Assembly: GCA_964603985.1 (NCBI GenBank)
Contig: CAZRXG010000012.1
Coordinates: 49,124 to 113,123 of the forward strand
Length of the DNA: 64,000 nucleotides
Direction: 5' to 3'
From: CAZRXG01 sp964603985
GTDB lineage: Bacteria > Chloroflexota > Anaerolineae > Aggregatilineales > UBA3940
Below, piece after piece: positions 50,101 to 58,270 of this stretch; within the stretch, counting starts at the first letter, position 1, and every line of letters starts with the position of its first letter. Position numbers and translations under genes: made by a program. The notes below the pieces were generated by a model. The model was not told the DNA's origin. It was given only the letters and a program-made list of their open reading frames with translations, and searched no databases.

Positions 50101-52554
50101 ACACCCGACGATGACATCACCGATACGGCTCGCGTCGTTGTCGGCTCGACGGCGGGGAAGATCGCCGCACCGGACATCGTCACCGTCGGCGAGACCTACC
50201 GCCAGCGGATCACGGTCTCCATCCCGCCCTTCACGCGGATGGAGGAGCGGCTGCCCGCCGGGTCGGGTGTGGTCTATCTGCGGGACAGCATCCTCAACAA
50301 CGGCGCCCACGGCATACCAGGGACGGAGAGCTTTGAGGCGATCCCCGGTGCCAACTGCAGCGACACCGACCTGACGTCGCCCGCCTTCCAGTCGGCCATC
50401 ACGGTTACCACTCAAGACACCGCCGCCGGTGAGGATGTGATCTGGTCCTTCCCGGCCCCCATCGACAACGGAACCGGCGCGACGGAGTGCAGCTTCGCGG
50501 TGGAGATCGACATCGTGGTGGTGGACGTTGACCGGGGGATCCTGCCGGACGGTGCCAACCATCGCTACTGGGTGCCGCCAACCGACATAGCCATGACCCT
50601 GGACGACGAGGCGATCTTTGAATACAGCAACGGCGTCACCAACCTTGAGTTCAGCTCTGGCTCATACTCGGTAAACGTCAACCAGCCGGTCATCGACCTG
50701 GAGAAGTCGGTCATGCAGCTGCTTGACCGCTATGGCAATCCCAAGGTCCCGGGCGAAGAGCTGCGGCGCGGGGAGTTCATCGTCTACGCCTTCACCCTGG
50801 AGAACGTGGGCGAAGCGACTGCCTTCGAGGTCAACATCGACGACACGCTCCCGATGCACGTCCAGTACGTCTCCGGCTCGACTTTCCAGGATGACAACGG
50901 CAACGGCGTGCGTGATGCAGGCGAGGCCACACTGGCCAACCCCCAGATCACCGGCACCCCGACCACGACCGGCCAGACGCTGAGCTTCAACTACAATCTG
51001 GATATCGACTTGGGCGCAGCCAACATGGTCCGGATCGCCTACCGGGTCCGCGTGCTCGATTCGATGCCGCTGGGCACGCTGCTCAACAACCTGGCCGACG
51101 CGGACTGGTCGACCATGGACGGCAATCAGCCCGACGAGCGCACCTATGACGATGCCCCGGACATCTCCATCGACAGCGGCGGCGGCGGGACGGAGGATAC
51201 CGACTCGGCTCAGGCCCAGATGGTTGACCTGACCATCAGCAAGGCCTTCGTACCACCCGCCATTGGTATTGGTGGCACCTCCACGCTGACCTTCACGGTG
51301 GACAACCCGAACGCCAACACCGATCTGAGCGGCATCACCTTCCGGGACAACCTGCCGTCCGGCGTGGAGATCGCCAACCCGGCCAACGTGGTGCTCACTA
51401 ACTGCGGCCCGGCAGCGTCGGTCATCGCCAATCCCGGCAACAGTCGTATCACCTTCTCCGACGGCTACCTGGCGCGGGGCGATACCTGTACCGTCGAGGT
51501 GGACGTGACCAGCTCGACGCCCAACGTGTACGATAACGAATCTGAGGAGGTCAGCTCGACTGAAACCGGGCCGGACGGCACGGCCGTCGATTCGCTGATT
51601 GTGGCCGACGAGCTTTCGGTTCACAAGTCCTTCTCGCCACGCACCATCAGCCCGGGGCGGACCAGCACACTGACGCTCACGATCTTCAACCCCGGCCCGG
51701 CCAACCCGGCCACCAACGTGAGCGTGGTCGACGACCTGCCCGCCGGGCTGACCGTTGTCAGTCCGGGTGCAACGCCCGGCGTGTGCAACGGCGGTACGCT
51801 GACCACGACCGCAACCCAGATCTCGCTGACGGGCGGCACGCTGGCCCAGGGTGATTACTGCTCCTTCTCCGTTGATGTGACGGCAGACAGCCAGGGGAGG
51901 TACAGCAACACCACTAACGCGGTCTCCTCCACCGAGACCGGCCCCACCAGCCCCAGTAACACGGCGGTCCTGTCGGTCAGAAAGTCGGTCAGCCCACGTA
52001 TGGTCGGCACGCTTCCAACCGGACTGCTGGTCATGGACCCGGCCTTCAGCAAGGCGGGTGACCCGGCTCACGCCGTCATCGGCGAGACCGTCATATGGAC
52101 CATCACGGTCACCAATGTCGGCGCGACACCGATGTCGCCGGTCTTCGTCAACGACCCAATCCCCGATTTCCTGGACATCACCGGCGTTTCGACCACACAT
52201 GGCACGGCCTCGGTCAGCGGGCAGGTGGTGACGGTCGATATCGGCACTCTGAATCCCGGCGAGACTGCGGTGATTACCGTTCAGACGGTCACCAATGCCC
52301 TTGCCCAGGCCGGTCAACTGTGCAACACAGCGACCATGACCGCCACGACCGGCAGCGGCGCTGCGGCCACGACCAGCACGCTGACGGCCGTGGACTGCAT
52401 TGAGCTTTACCCTGGAGAGCTGCCGCCAACCGGCGGTGACGGGGCTGCCATGCGGTATGTATGGATGGGAGCACTGGCTGCCGGGACTGTTCTGGTGGGC
52501 TTCTGGATGAGGCGTCGCCGCCGCCGGAAGCGCAGCGCGATCCTGGCCCGTTAG
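47149..52554 (+). CDS. Large DUF11-repeat surface protein with LPPTG anchor motif
   Basis: An 1801-residue exported protein: signal peptide (KKLLRLGFLSALALLAFVSIA ... VTAAP), then a chain of beta-sandwich modules rich in Asn, Thr, Asp, Pro, Gly. Modules in the last third are typical DUF11 conserved repeats (for example ISKAFVPPAIGIGGTSTLTFTVDNPN, VHKSFSPRTISPGRTSTLTLTIFNPGP, FSKAGDPAHAVIGETVIWTITVTNVG). The C-terminus has LPPTG (residues 1758-1762), a hydrophobic stretch (VWMGALAAGTVLVGFWM) and an arginine-rich tail (RRRRRRKR), the layout of sortase-anchored proteins. No sortase gene is in the window. Probably a wall- or sheath-exposed adhesin. Followed by a strong terminator. Confidence 0.85.
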   Translation: MKKLLRLGFLSALALLAFVSIAPGSVTAAPEPAPLYAVQPEVSFFGPDGPPQPFPSDVMIGEDLTFTILFDNTGSGSETGYGPFIDLYLPLAGPDGSGGPPSDGIDFVSASYLSAGLTTYEEVFTGASVSHPLAVEFPTGAPVTVNGSVGDKLVVIELPFGSITPDQPPLEVQVTVHISDLADVGALMTMYARGGFRFGATALNDWCCVEGSLMYPPNNTAGPPWPSASVTPRMMTISKTYEGPEDEIPTGPNFQGPGSFGQYTIEVDVATGQPVNNLQVTDVLPDAVQPVNVTSSPAGSINAASTIDMVTPSPGGTLIYDFAGVITGGAGVDATVTVDFYIPLNEGGGKVLDPASGNDVTDTNTSSASANWTPLDPRDTGGSVPAVCVGCDADLTYKSITTQKGVSIATDIGWTGYTPGDTVRYTIDFQVSDFFAFEDLIVTDVLSDGHAYVPGSARLSITEHDQNSPDAAFGGGNVGVAGGPPGAGVTTLTFDVSQELVDRGLDDMLLGGCIPLLPADGGPGTGGVPPTPGNDPDCGTYNGGPTTGQITFEATIQEDYTDPVPSGDQSVDHGDVLDDAVTVEGDVLYFGDLSPTGQSEDDDSSAELTIVQGDLTKDIYAYSPDNGTTWNMGMPAYISPGDWIAFSLYYELPSTDTEHLTFEDYLPLPVFDATEVTVVNDVKSATPPDAGNAHFGPADTFSGVAAGGASGIVPALTTDGDANSITFDYGTYDGGMTTTNYVQLLFTLTVSDQPFADGLYLTNQSRVSETNSFSETTVIDKIIQFRLGEPELQTTKAVVATNNPAAVFTGTTPSVPFTDPPDMSVPRFIGIVNDPGQVGNANVENMDGSDLVTFAIVVYNVGHSPKGAFDITVRDELQTPQFVIPGYGVDGINMTVTYGNGDPVPYTDVNAGNPGLFGDGIEFTDPGPAEGACQAPGHADQHDIIIITYDLQIQPGIAPNTVITNTSHIMSYAGSEGGPDHLPFTPDDDITDTARVVVGSTAGKIAAPDIVTVGETYRQRITVSIPPFTRMEERLPAGSGVVYLRDSILNNGAHGIPGTESFEAIPGANCSDTDLTSPAFQSAITVTTQDTAAGEDVIWSFPAPIDNGTGATECSFAVEIDIVVVDVDRGILPDGANHRYWVPPTDIAMTLDDEAIFEYSNGVTNLEFSSGSYSVNVNQPVIDLEKSVMQLLDRYGNPKVPGEELRRGEFIVYAFTLENVGEATAFEVNIDDTLPMHVQYVSGSTFQDDNGNGVRDAGEATLANPQITGTPTTTGQTLSFNYNLDIDLGAANMVRIAYRVRVLDSMPLGTLLNNLADADWSTMDGNQPDERTYDDAPDISIDSGGGGTEDTDSAQAQMVDLTISKAFVPPAIGIGGTSTLTFTVDNPNANTDLSGITFRDNLPSGVEIANPANVVLTNCGPAASVIANPGNSRITFSDGYLARGDTCTVEVDVTSSTPNVYDNESEEVSSTETGPDGTAVDSLIVADELSVHKSFSPRTISPGRTSTLTLTIFNPGPANPATNVSVVDDLPAGLTVVSPGATPGVCNGGTLTTTATQISLTGGTLAQGDYCSFSVDVTADSQGRYSNTTNAVSSTETGPTSPSNTAVLSVRKSVSPRMVGTLPTGLLVMDPAFSKAGDPAHAVIGETVIWTITVTNVGATPMSPVFVNDPIPDFLDITGVSTTHGTASVSGQVVTVDIGTLNPGETAVITVQTVTNALAQAGQLCNTATMTATTGSGAAATTSTLTAVDCIELYPGELPPTGGDGAAMRYVWMGALAAGTVLVGFWMRRRRRRKRSAILAR

Positions 52555-52582
52555 GGTCAGCGTGAGCGCATGAGAAACAGCG

Positions 52583-52621
52583 CAGGGCGCGCCGTGCTGG
52601 CGCGCCCTGTTTGTTTTCTTT
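52583..52621 (+). terminator. Strong intrinsic terminator after the surface protein
   Basis: CAGGGCGCGCC (52583-52593), loop GTGCT, GGCGCGCCCTG (52599-52609), then TTTGTTTTCTTT. Perfect 11-bp GC stem with T-rich tail. Confidence 0.9.
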
Positions 52622-52699
52622 GTAGGGGAATCACGCTGTCAGGTGGTCTCCCTGTCACTACGCCACCCAATGTACATTCTCGGCAGGGCACGCGGGCAT

Positions 52700-53713
52700 T
52701 TATGATGAACACCACCTATCGAATTTATCGCGCCAGGCATCATTGGGCTCTCCAGTGACAGAGTCAACCCCGGGCAGCACTGTGCCATCTGGCAGTGTAA
52801 CCCCTTCTAGAGTCCGCATCCGCCGAAGCTTTTCAACAACCACGACATCTTTACTACTGGGGTGCACAAATTCCAGGACAAGCCCCTCCAGGTTGGCAAA
52901 TGCTAAAGAGGCTGCATCTTCTAGATTGGAATATTGCACCTCTGCATATCTCAGGTTGACGCTTTTAAGAACAGCCCCCGTGAAGTTGACGCACCGCATG
53001 GAAGCCCGTTCCAGATCCGCATATCTCAGATACGCTTCTGATAAGTCCACCGAGTCTAGACGGGCGCTTTTGAGAATAGCACCGGTCAACGTGGCGCCTT
53101 TCAGATTGACATCCTGGAGAGTCGCCTGCTCCAATTTGGCCTTGGTCAGCGTAGCCCCCGCCATTGAGGTCTCCTCGAACACGGCGCCACTTAGATCTGC
53201 ATCAGCCAGATTTCCTTGTTCCAGACTGACCTGGTAGAGTCTTGCTTCTGACAGATTGGCCGACCCGAGATTGGCTTGGCTCAAGTTAACATCAAGGAGA
53301 TGCGCCTGGGAGAGATCCGTATCTAGATAAGTTTTCTGTAGGTCAAGCTCACGCAAATAGGCACCCGTCAGGTTGGCAGTGGATAGAAATTTCGGAAGCT
53401 TAGTATTCCATACCACCGCATCTTCCAGGCAGGCATTGGTCAGATTTGCCTGCTCAAAATTTGTTGCGACCAGAATCGTCGAGCGTAGATTTGCCCCTTC
53501 CAGATTCGCTCCCTTTAAGTCAACCCTTGAGAGGTCACACCACGAGAGATCTATATCTTGTAGCGAAGTCTCGCCATCCCAGTGCAGCACTGCTTCCAAT
53601 TGGGATGTGTCATGTTTTACGCCTGAAGGTGGCGGCTGCCATTCTCCGCAAAAAGGGCAAATCGCTGCCATGTCACGAATCTTACTCTTGCAGGTGGTAC
53701 AATCCTTGCTCAT
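52700..53713 (-). CDS. Pentapeptide-repeat protein with N-terminal zinc ribbon
   Basis: A 337-residue protein. N-terminus CTTCKSKIRDMAAICPFCGEWQ is a zinc ribbon with two CxxC pairs; residues about 45-270 are A(D/N)LxX-type pentapeptide repeats (LDLQKTYLDTDLSQAHLLD, ANLGSANLSEARLYQVSLEQ, ADLSGAVFEETSMAGATLTK) forming a right-handed beta-helix; the C-terminal ~60 residues (VVVVEKLRRMRTLEGVTLPDGTVLPG) are unlike the repeats. Pentapeptide proteins may protect gyrase or act as scaffolds; nothing specific can be said here. No clear ribosome binding site. Confidence 0.85.
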   Translation of the reverse strand: MSKDCTTCKSKIRDMAAICPFCGEWQPPPSGVKHDTSQLEAVLHWDGETSLQDIDLSWCDLSRVDLKGANLEGANLRSTILVATNFEQANLTNACLEDAVVWNTKLPKFLSTANLTGAYLRELDLQKTYLDTDLSQAHLLDVNLSQANLGSANLSEARLYQVSLEQGNLADADLSGAVFEETSMAGATLTKAKLEQATLQDVNLKGATLTGAILKSARLDSVDLSEAYLRYADLERASMRCVNFTGAVLKSVNLRYAEVQYSNLEDAASLAFANLEGLVLEFVHPSSKDVVVVEKLRRMRTLEGVTLPDGTVLPGVDSVTGEPNDAWRDKFDRWCSS

Positions 53714-53936
53714 GGTGACTTGACACCTCGATTGCTGGTTCCGAACCAGCTACCAGACACCGGATGGAGGTTCGAGATAAAAGTGAGGGAGGGAATAAGT
53801 CATCGAGGGCCAGGCGATGCTCGATGAAATCCCAGCCCAAACTGGATCCACCTATAACCAGTAGCCCGCAATGGCAAAAGGTTGAAATCCCTGCCGACAC
53901 ATCCGTCAGATGAGTGGGCCTTACTGCTCCGGCTGA

Positions 53937-54581
53937 TCACTGCTGCCCATAGACATTTTTGTAGCGATGGTGTAACTTGGCGATCTGCTCATCGGGGATT
54001 TCGTCCGGCTCGCCAATCTGGAGTGCCAGCCACACAGTCCGTGCAACATCTTCTACCATCACAGCCGCCTTTACGGCTGCTTCGCCCGTCGGCCCGATGG
54101 TGAACACACCATGATTCTTCAGCAGTATTGCCGGGCTGCTGCCTATTTCAGCAACTACGATCTTCCCGATTTCCTCACCGCCGATCAGCGCAAAACCGCC
54201 ACACGGAATCGGCCCCCCGAACTCATCAGCCTGCCCGGTAAGGTAAACCGGGATCTCGCGCCCGACAGCAGCAAAGGCTGTGGCGTAGGGCGAATGGGTA
54301 TGCACAACGCCGTTGATGTCCGGGCGATGGCGGTAGATATAAAGATGGCTGGCGGTGTCAGATGAGGGTTTGAGGCCCCCTTCGATCACGTTGCCATTCA
54401 GGTCGACGACGACCATATCATCCGACTTCAGCCGTTCATAGCGAACGCCTGAGGGTTTTATAACAACATAACCGGTCTCAGGATCGCGGATACTGACGTT
54501 GCCGCCTGTCCACATGACAAGCTCGTTCTTTGGCAGCTCTTGATGAAGCTCCTGCAGTTCTTCCCGGATCGCTTCAAGCAT
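53937..54581 (-). CDS. araD: Class II aldolase, L-ribulose-5-phosphate 4-epimerase / fuculose-phosphate aldolase type
   Basis: A 214-residue class II aldolase/adducin-type enzyme: GNVSIRDPETGYVVIKPSGVRYERL, the zinc-binding INGVVHTHSPYATAFAAVG (HTH histidines), IGGEEIGKIVV and LLKNHGVFTIGPTGEAAVKAAVMVEDVARTVW. In the arabinose context L-ribulose-5-phosphate 4-epimerase is the likely role, giving D-xylulose-5-phosphate; L-fuculose-phosphate aldolase is the alternative. ATG 54581 with GGAGG six bases upstream. It is divergent from the araA/araB genes. Confidence 0.88.
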   Translation of the reverse strand: MLEAIREELQELHQELPKNELVMWTGGNVSIRDPETGYVVIKPSGVRYERLKSDDMVVVDLNGNVIEGGLKPSSDTASHLYIYRHRPDINGVVHTHSPYATAFAAVGREIPVYLTGQADEFGGPIPCGGFALIGGEEIGKIVVAEIGSSPAILLKNHGVFTIGPTGEAAVKAAVMVEDVARTVWLALQIGEPDEIPDEQIAKLHHRYKNVYGQQ

Positions 54582-54652
54582 GCTATTCCTCCACTTGTGG
54601 CACCAGGTCGACTGGTGTGGTCGGCCTGGCATACAAAACCTTCAATTCCATC

Positions 54653-54892
54653 TTAACGAAGCTGTTTGTCGGTAATATCGATGGCGTAGTTCACAAAGAG
54701 CTGCTGCTCTTTCGACTCCACGTTTAGCAATACATACAAACCGCTGACATCATCCGGGGCCGCAACCTCGGTTGTCCATTCCGCTGTTTCGCCTGCGGGG
54801 GTGATGGGGACAGACGCGATATCCGGGCTTTCATAATATAAATGATGCCATCTGCGTTGGAGGTTCCACTTCTTCAGGTAGGGTAATGTTCG
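54653..54892 (-). pseudogene. Coding remnant upstream of araD, no start codon
   Basis: Read on the minus strand, 80 codons from a stop within the operator region to a TAA at 54653 give a protein-like C-terminal piece (…LPYLKKWNLQRRWHHLYYE, SPDIASVPITPAGETAEWTT, EVAAPDDVSGLYVLLNVES, KEQQLFVNYAIDITDKQLR). There is no start codon. It looks like the end of a beta-rich enzyme, perhaps an arabinosidase, whose N-terminal part has been lost; I cannot name the family. It lies between the operators and araD in the same direction. Confidence 0.45.
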
Positions 54893-54912
54893 TTAACGTT
54901 CCCGTTAACGTT
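54891..54912. promoter_or_regulatory. Tandem CGTTAACG operator upstream of the araD unit
   Basis: CGTTAACG occurs at 54891-54898 and again at 54903-54910, the unit CGTTAACGTTC being repeated with 12-base spacing. Each CGTTAACG is a perfect palindrome with a TTAACG core as in LacI-family sites. It probably controls the leftward araD transcript. Confidence 0.5.
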
Positions 54913-55016
54913 CACGACCCGGCACCATTCTAGCAAAAAAGAAACGACATGTCAAGAGGCTTGCTCTGTTCTCTGTTGCCCTGTCTCTTCTGTCTCTGAT
55001 GTGACAGGGGTGTACT

Positions 55017-55044
55017 TTTGGATGTTGGCGAGAGATCGTATAAT
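55017..55044 (+). promoter_or_regulatory. Possible promoter of the 39-residue ORF
   Basis: TTTGGA (55017-55022), 16 bases, TATAAT (55039-55044), with AAGGAGG near 55063-55069 and ATG at 55078. The -10 is perfect and the -35 partial. Confidence 0.4.
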
Positions 55045-55077
55045 AGTGGGGATTTCGAAGGCAAGGAGGCCACAAGA

Positions 55078-55197
55078 ATGGAGGGGCTGTCAGAAGCCAT
55101 AGGTAAGGTAGTAAATTGGCGGGTAACGCACAAGATCTATCGGTTAAGCAGGTTGGAAAAGCCCCTACTGCAAGTGGGGCGGGAGATGCAGGGATGA
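55078..55197 (+). CDS. Possible 39-residue basic protein
   Basis: An ATG with a strong ribosome binding site (AAGGAGG, about eight bases upstream) and a TATAAT further up opens a short frame with 39 codons (start EGLSEAIGKVVNWRVTHKIY, rich in Lys/Arg and hydrophobics, end LQVGREMQG). Promoter, RBS and ORF are well placed, but there is no family match. It lies between the araD operator and araR. Confidence 0.3.
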   Translation: MEGLSEAIGKVVNWRVTHKIYRLSRLEKPLLQVGREMQG

Positions 55198-55298
55198 TGG
55201 CAGCAGAGGTGATGGGGCGGGCGGAAAACAAGAAGCCTGTGCAAGCGCCAGACCGTCCGGTCTGCGGGCAGAGGATTATAAACCGTGAAAGCGTCCAC

Positions 55299-55351
55299 TT
55301 GACAGACACCCTTATGTTTGTTATGATGTTATCGTTATCGGGAACGATAAC
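55299..55351 (+). promoter_or_regulatory. Promoter and autoregulatory operator of the arabinose regulator
   Basis: TTGACA (55299-55304), exactly 17 bases, TATGAT (55322-55327) is an excellent sigma-70 promoter. Immediately downstream GTTATCG (55334-55340) GGAA CGATAAC (55345-55351) is a perfect 7+7 dyad at about +1 to +18, so the bound regulator would shut its own gene. Confidence 0.75.
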
Positions 55352-55380
55352 AGTTTGCCAGGCTTAAGGGGCTTCCCGTC

Positions 55381-56424
55381 ATGAGTGCCAAGAAGCGCAC
55401 CACCATCAAACAAGTTGCTCAAGCGGCTGGCGTCTCTACGCAGACCGTCTCCCGGGTAATTAACGACCGCCCCGATGTTGCCCCGGCCACTCGTGAGCGT
55501 GTTCAGCAAGTTATCGAGGAGCTTGGCTACCGACCGAGCGCCCTGGCCCGCAGCTTGATTCAACAGCGCACCTATACACTGGGAGTTGTCACTGCCGGAT
55601 TGAAGTACCTTGGCCCATCGCGTACATTGAACGGTATCACCAGCAAAGCCGAGGAGCTGGGCTATGCTTTGCTCCTCAAGGAACTTCCCCGTTTTGACAC
55701 TGACAATGTAGAACCTATCCTGCAGACTTTGCTCTCCAGACAAGTCGATGGGATCGTGTGGGCGGTCCCTGAGGTCGGCGATAATCGATGTTGGGTGGAT
55801 ACCGGACTGGGGGAAGTTAACGTCCCGGTCGTTTTTTTGACCATGGAAAGCGACTACCCGAACCTGTCGATTGTCAGTATCGACAATTACCTGGGTGCAA
55901 AAATGGCTACCAAGCACTTGCTCCAGCAGGGTTATCGGCACATTGGACACATCTCCGGCCCGATGGATTGGTGGGAGAGTCGCCGACGACGAGCCGGCTG
56001 GCAGGCAGCGCTGGCTGAAGCCGGGATTGAGGCGCTAGAAAGCCACTGTGTTGAAGGCAATTGGTCTGCATCGAGTGGCGAGACTGCCTTCTGGCAACTG
56101 GTTTCACAGTATCCAGACATGGATGCCGTGTTTGTCGGAAATGACCAGATGGCTCTGAGTGTTCTGCAGGTGTCTAGCCGGGACGGGATTTCCATCCCAT
56201 CGCAGCTCGGGGTTGTCGGGTTTGACGGCTGGGCGGAAACAGCCTATTTCAGTCCTCCTCTTACGACAGTCTATCAGGACCAGCACCATCTCGGCTGCAC
56301 GGTAGTGGAAGAGATTGTTCATTCTGTTGAGAAGGCACGGAGAGGAGAGACTCTCGACAGGCCCAGCACAATCATCTTGAAGCCGGAACTGATTGTGCGC
56401 GAGAGTTCAGTCCGGATTCCATAG
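55381..56424 (+). CDS. LacI-family regulator of the arabinose locus
   Basis: A 347-residue repressor: HTH TTIKQVAQAAGVSTQTVSRVINDRPDVAPATRERVQQVIEELGYRPSALARSL and sugar domain (LGVVTAGLKYLGPSRTL, IDNYLGAKMATKHLLQQGYRHIGHISGPMDWWESRRR, VFVGNDQMALSVLQVSSRDGISIPSQLGVVGFDGW). Located in front of the isomerase and ribulokinase genes; it should sense L-arabinose or an arabino-oligosaccharide. It has a strong own promoter with operator. Confidence 0.88.
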   Translation: MSAKKRTTIKQVAQAAGVSTQTVSRVINDRPDVAPATRERVQQVIEELGYRPSALARSLIQQRTYTLGVVTAGLKYLGPSRTLNGITSKAEELGYALLLKELPRFDTDNVEPILQTLLSRQVDGIVWAVPEVGDNRCWVDTGLGEVNVPVVFLTMESDYPNLSIVSIDNYLGAKMATKHLLQQGYRHIGHISGPMDWWESRRRRAGWQAALAEAGIEALESHCVEGNWSASSGETAFWQLVSQYPDMDAVFVGNDQMALSVLQVSSRDGISIPSQLGVVGFDGWAETAYFSPPLTTVYQDQHHLGCTVVEEIVHSVEKARRGETLDRPSTIILKPELIVRESSVRIP

Positions 56425-56521
56425 AATTATCCTGGTAATTATAGTGAAGGGCTGATCTTGCCCGACTGAGCTACATTTAACCTTAACCTATCCGAGAAAA
56501 ACCACACTATACCTGGTTTTC

Positions 56522-56547
56522 AGTCTATCCGATCTGGATAGACTTTT
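56522..56547 (+). promoter_or_regulatory. Hairpin/T-tract or operator just before the isomerase gene
   Basis: AGTCTATCC (56522-56530), GATCT, GGATAGACT (56536-56544) form a perfect 9-bp stem ending in TTTT (56544-56547), immediately before AAGGAG (56557-56562). It may be an attenuator that separates araR and araA expression, or a dyad operator. Confidence 0.45.
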
Positions 56548-56569
56548 AACCTTTCCAAGGAGAATGACC

Positions 56570-58012
56570 ATGCCGGCCTTATCCAAACAACCCACTTTGG
56601 GTGTCCTTGTCGGTAACCGGGGATTTTTCCCCGCGCACCTGGCTGATAGTGGACGCAAGACCATTTTGAAAGTGCTGGAGCAAGAGGGCATCAAAGCCAT
56701 TTGTCTGACTCCGGAAGACACCGAATATGGCGCGGTTTTTAGCCTGGACGATTCACGGAAATGCGCCGATCTGTTCAAGGCTCACCGCGAGGAGATAGAT
56801 GGCATTCTCATTACCCTTCCCAACTTCGGCGAAGAAACCGCCATCGCCAACGCGTTGCGCTGGGCCGGGCTGGATGTCCCCGTCCTTGTCCAGGCTTTCC
56901 CCGATGAAACGGATAAAATGACCGCCGCGGACCGGCGTGACTCGTTCTGCGGCAAGATGTCCTGCTGCAACAACCTCACGCAATATGACATCAAATTCTC
57001 GCTGACCGCCCTGCATACGGTTGACCCGGAAAGCGAAAGCTTCCGCGCGGACCTGCGCAAGTTCGTCAGCATGTGCCGGGTGGCGCGCGGGTTGAAGTCT
57101 GCCCGTGTGGGAGCCATCGGCGCTCGCCCGGGGGCGTTCAAGACTGTGCGCTACAGTGAAAAGTTGCTGGAGCGATCGGGGATCAGTGTTGAGACGGTCG
57201 ACCTGTCGGAGATTTTCGGGTGGGCTACCGGGCTGGAAGAGAAAGACCCAAGACTGGCCGCCAAGCTGGAAGAGATACGAGCTTACGTCCCTTCCGATGG
57301 TATCCCGGAAGACGCCCTGGATAAGATGGCTCGTCTGGGAGTGGTGATCGACAGTTGGATGGCCGACAACGGGATCGTCGCCAGTGCATTGCAGTGCTGG
57401 ACGGCCATGGAAGAGTTCTATGGTGTGGTTCCCTGCACTTTGATGAGTATGATGAGCAACAGTTTGATGCCGTCTGCCTGCGAAACCGATATTGCCGGTT
57501 TGGTCGGAATGTACGCCATGGTTCTGGCATCTGGGAAACCCAGTGCCATCGTAGATTGGAACAACAACTACGGCGATGACCCGAATAAGGGTGTGATCTT
57601 CCACTGTTCCAACCTGCCGAGGGATATCTTCGTCGACGACTCGATCTCGGCGGAGGACATCCCCGTCATGGATTACCAGGCCATCATTGCCGGAACGGTC
57701 GGCAAGGAGAACACCTACGGCACGATTGTTGGCCGCGTCCGTGCCATGCCTTTTACCTACTGCCGTGTGTCAACTGACGATATTCATGGCCGAGTCCTCG
57801 CCTACGTGGGCGAAGGCGAGTTGACCAACGACCCTCTCAAAACCTTCGGTGGCTATGGCGTCGTTGATATACCGCGCTACCAGGAACTTTTGCAGTATAT
57901 CTGCAATAACGGCTTCGAGCACCATGTAGCCGTCAACCCTTCGCTGGTTGCGGGCGCGTTGCATGAAGCGCTTTCTAAGTACATGGGTTGGGAAGTCTAC
58001 TATCACGCCTGA
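56570..58012 (+). CDS. araA: L-fucose/L-arabinose isomerase family protein
   Basis: A 480-residue isomerase of the fucose/arabinose isomerase superfamily: LGVLVGNRGFFPAHLADSGRKTIL, LPNFGEETAIANALRWAGLDVPVLVQAFPDE, GAIGARPGAFKTVRYSEKLLERSG, VVIDSWMADNGIVASALQCWTAMEEFYG, DIAGLVGMYAMVLASGKPS, DWNNNYGDDPNKGVIFHCSNLP. In this context it should convert L-arabinose to L-ribulose. The second ATG (56570) is chosen: AAGGAG lies seven bases upstream of it and only one base from the first ATG at 56564. Not the classic AraA of E. coli by sequence, so the symbol is functional. Confidence 0.85.
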   Translation: MPALSKQPTLGVLVGNRGFFPAHLADSGRKTILKVLEQEGIKAICLTPEDTEYGAVFSLDDSRKCADLFKAHREEIDGILITLPNFGEETAIANALRWAGLDVPVLVQAFPDETDKMTAADRRDSFCGKMSCCNNLTQYDIKFSLTALHTVDPESESFRADLRKFVSMCRVARGLKSARVGAIGARPGAFKTVRYSEKLLERSGISVETVDLSEIFGWATGLEEKDPRLAAKLEEIRAYVPSDGIPEDALDKMARLGVVIDSWMADNGIVASALQCWTAMEEFYGVVPCTLMSMMSNSLMPSACETDIAGLVGMYAMVLASGKPSAIVDWNNNYGDDPNKGVIFHCSNLPRDIFVDDSISAEDIPVMDYQAIIAGTVGKENTYGTIVGRVRAMPFTYCRVSTDDIHGRVLAYVGEGELTNDPLKTFGGYGVVDIPRYQELLQYICNNGFEHHVAVNPSLVAGALHEALSKYMGWEVYYHA

Positions 58013-58127
58013 GTTAGATGCCCGTCAGGTTCGTCGTTGGGACGGAACAACGGTTGGTTTGTGCATAAAACTGTGAGCCGCCGGTATCCCAACTGCATAA
58101 GTCTATCGATACTGCGTCTAAACGTTA

Positions 58128-58180
58128 TGGGCCGAGGGGTATAGCGGCACCCTGATATACGCCACCAGGCGGCCCATTTT
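58128..58180 (+). terminator. Terminator between isomerase and ribulokinase genes
   Basis: TGGGCCG (58128-58134) pairs with CGGCCCA (58170-58176), with inner GTATA/TATAC pairing, followed by TTTT (58177-58180). It lies in the 258-base gap before araB, suggesting araB has its own or readthrough expression. Confidence 0.5.
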
Positions 58181-58270
58181 AGTACTTAGCCAAGATCCTT
58201 ATCCGCCCGACCATCGGTCTCATAGAACGCATTCCTTGAAACTTTTTTGCTGAGAGCTTGGGGGTGTCAC

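Noticed and set aside
55116..55367. Plus-strand open frame of 83 codons in front of the arabinose regulator
   Set aside because: It runs through the regulator's promoter and operator, has no ribosome binding site and no domain.
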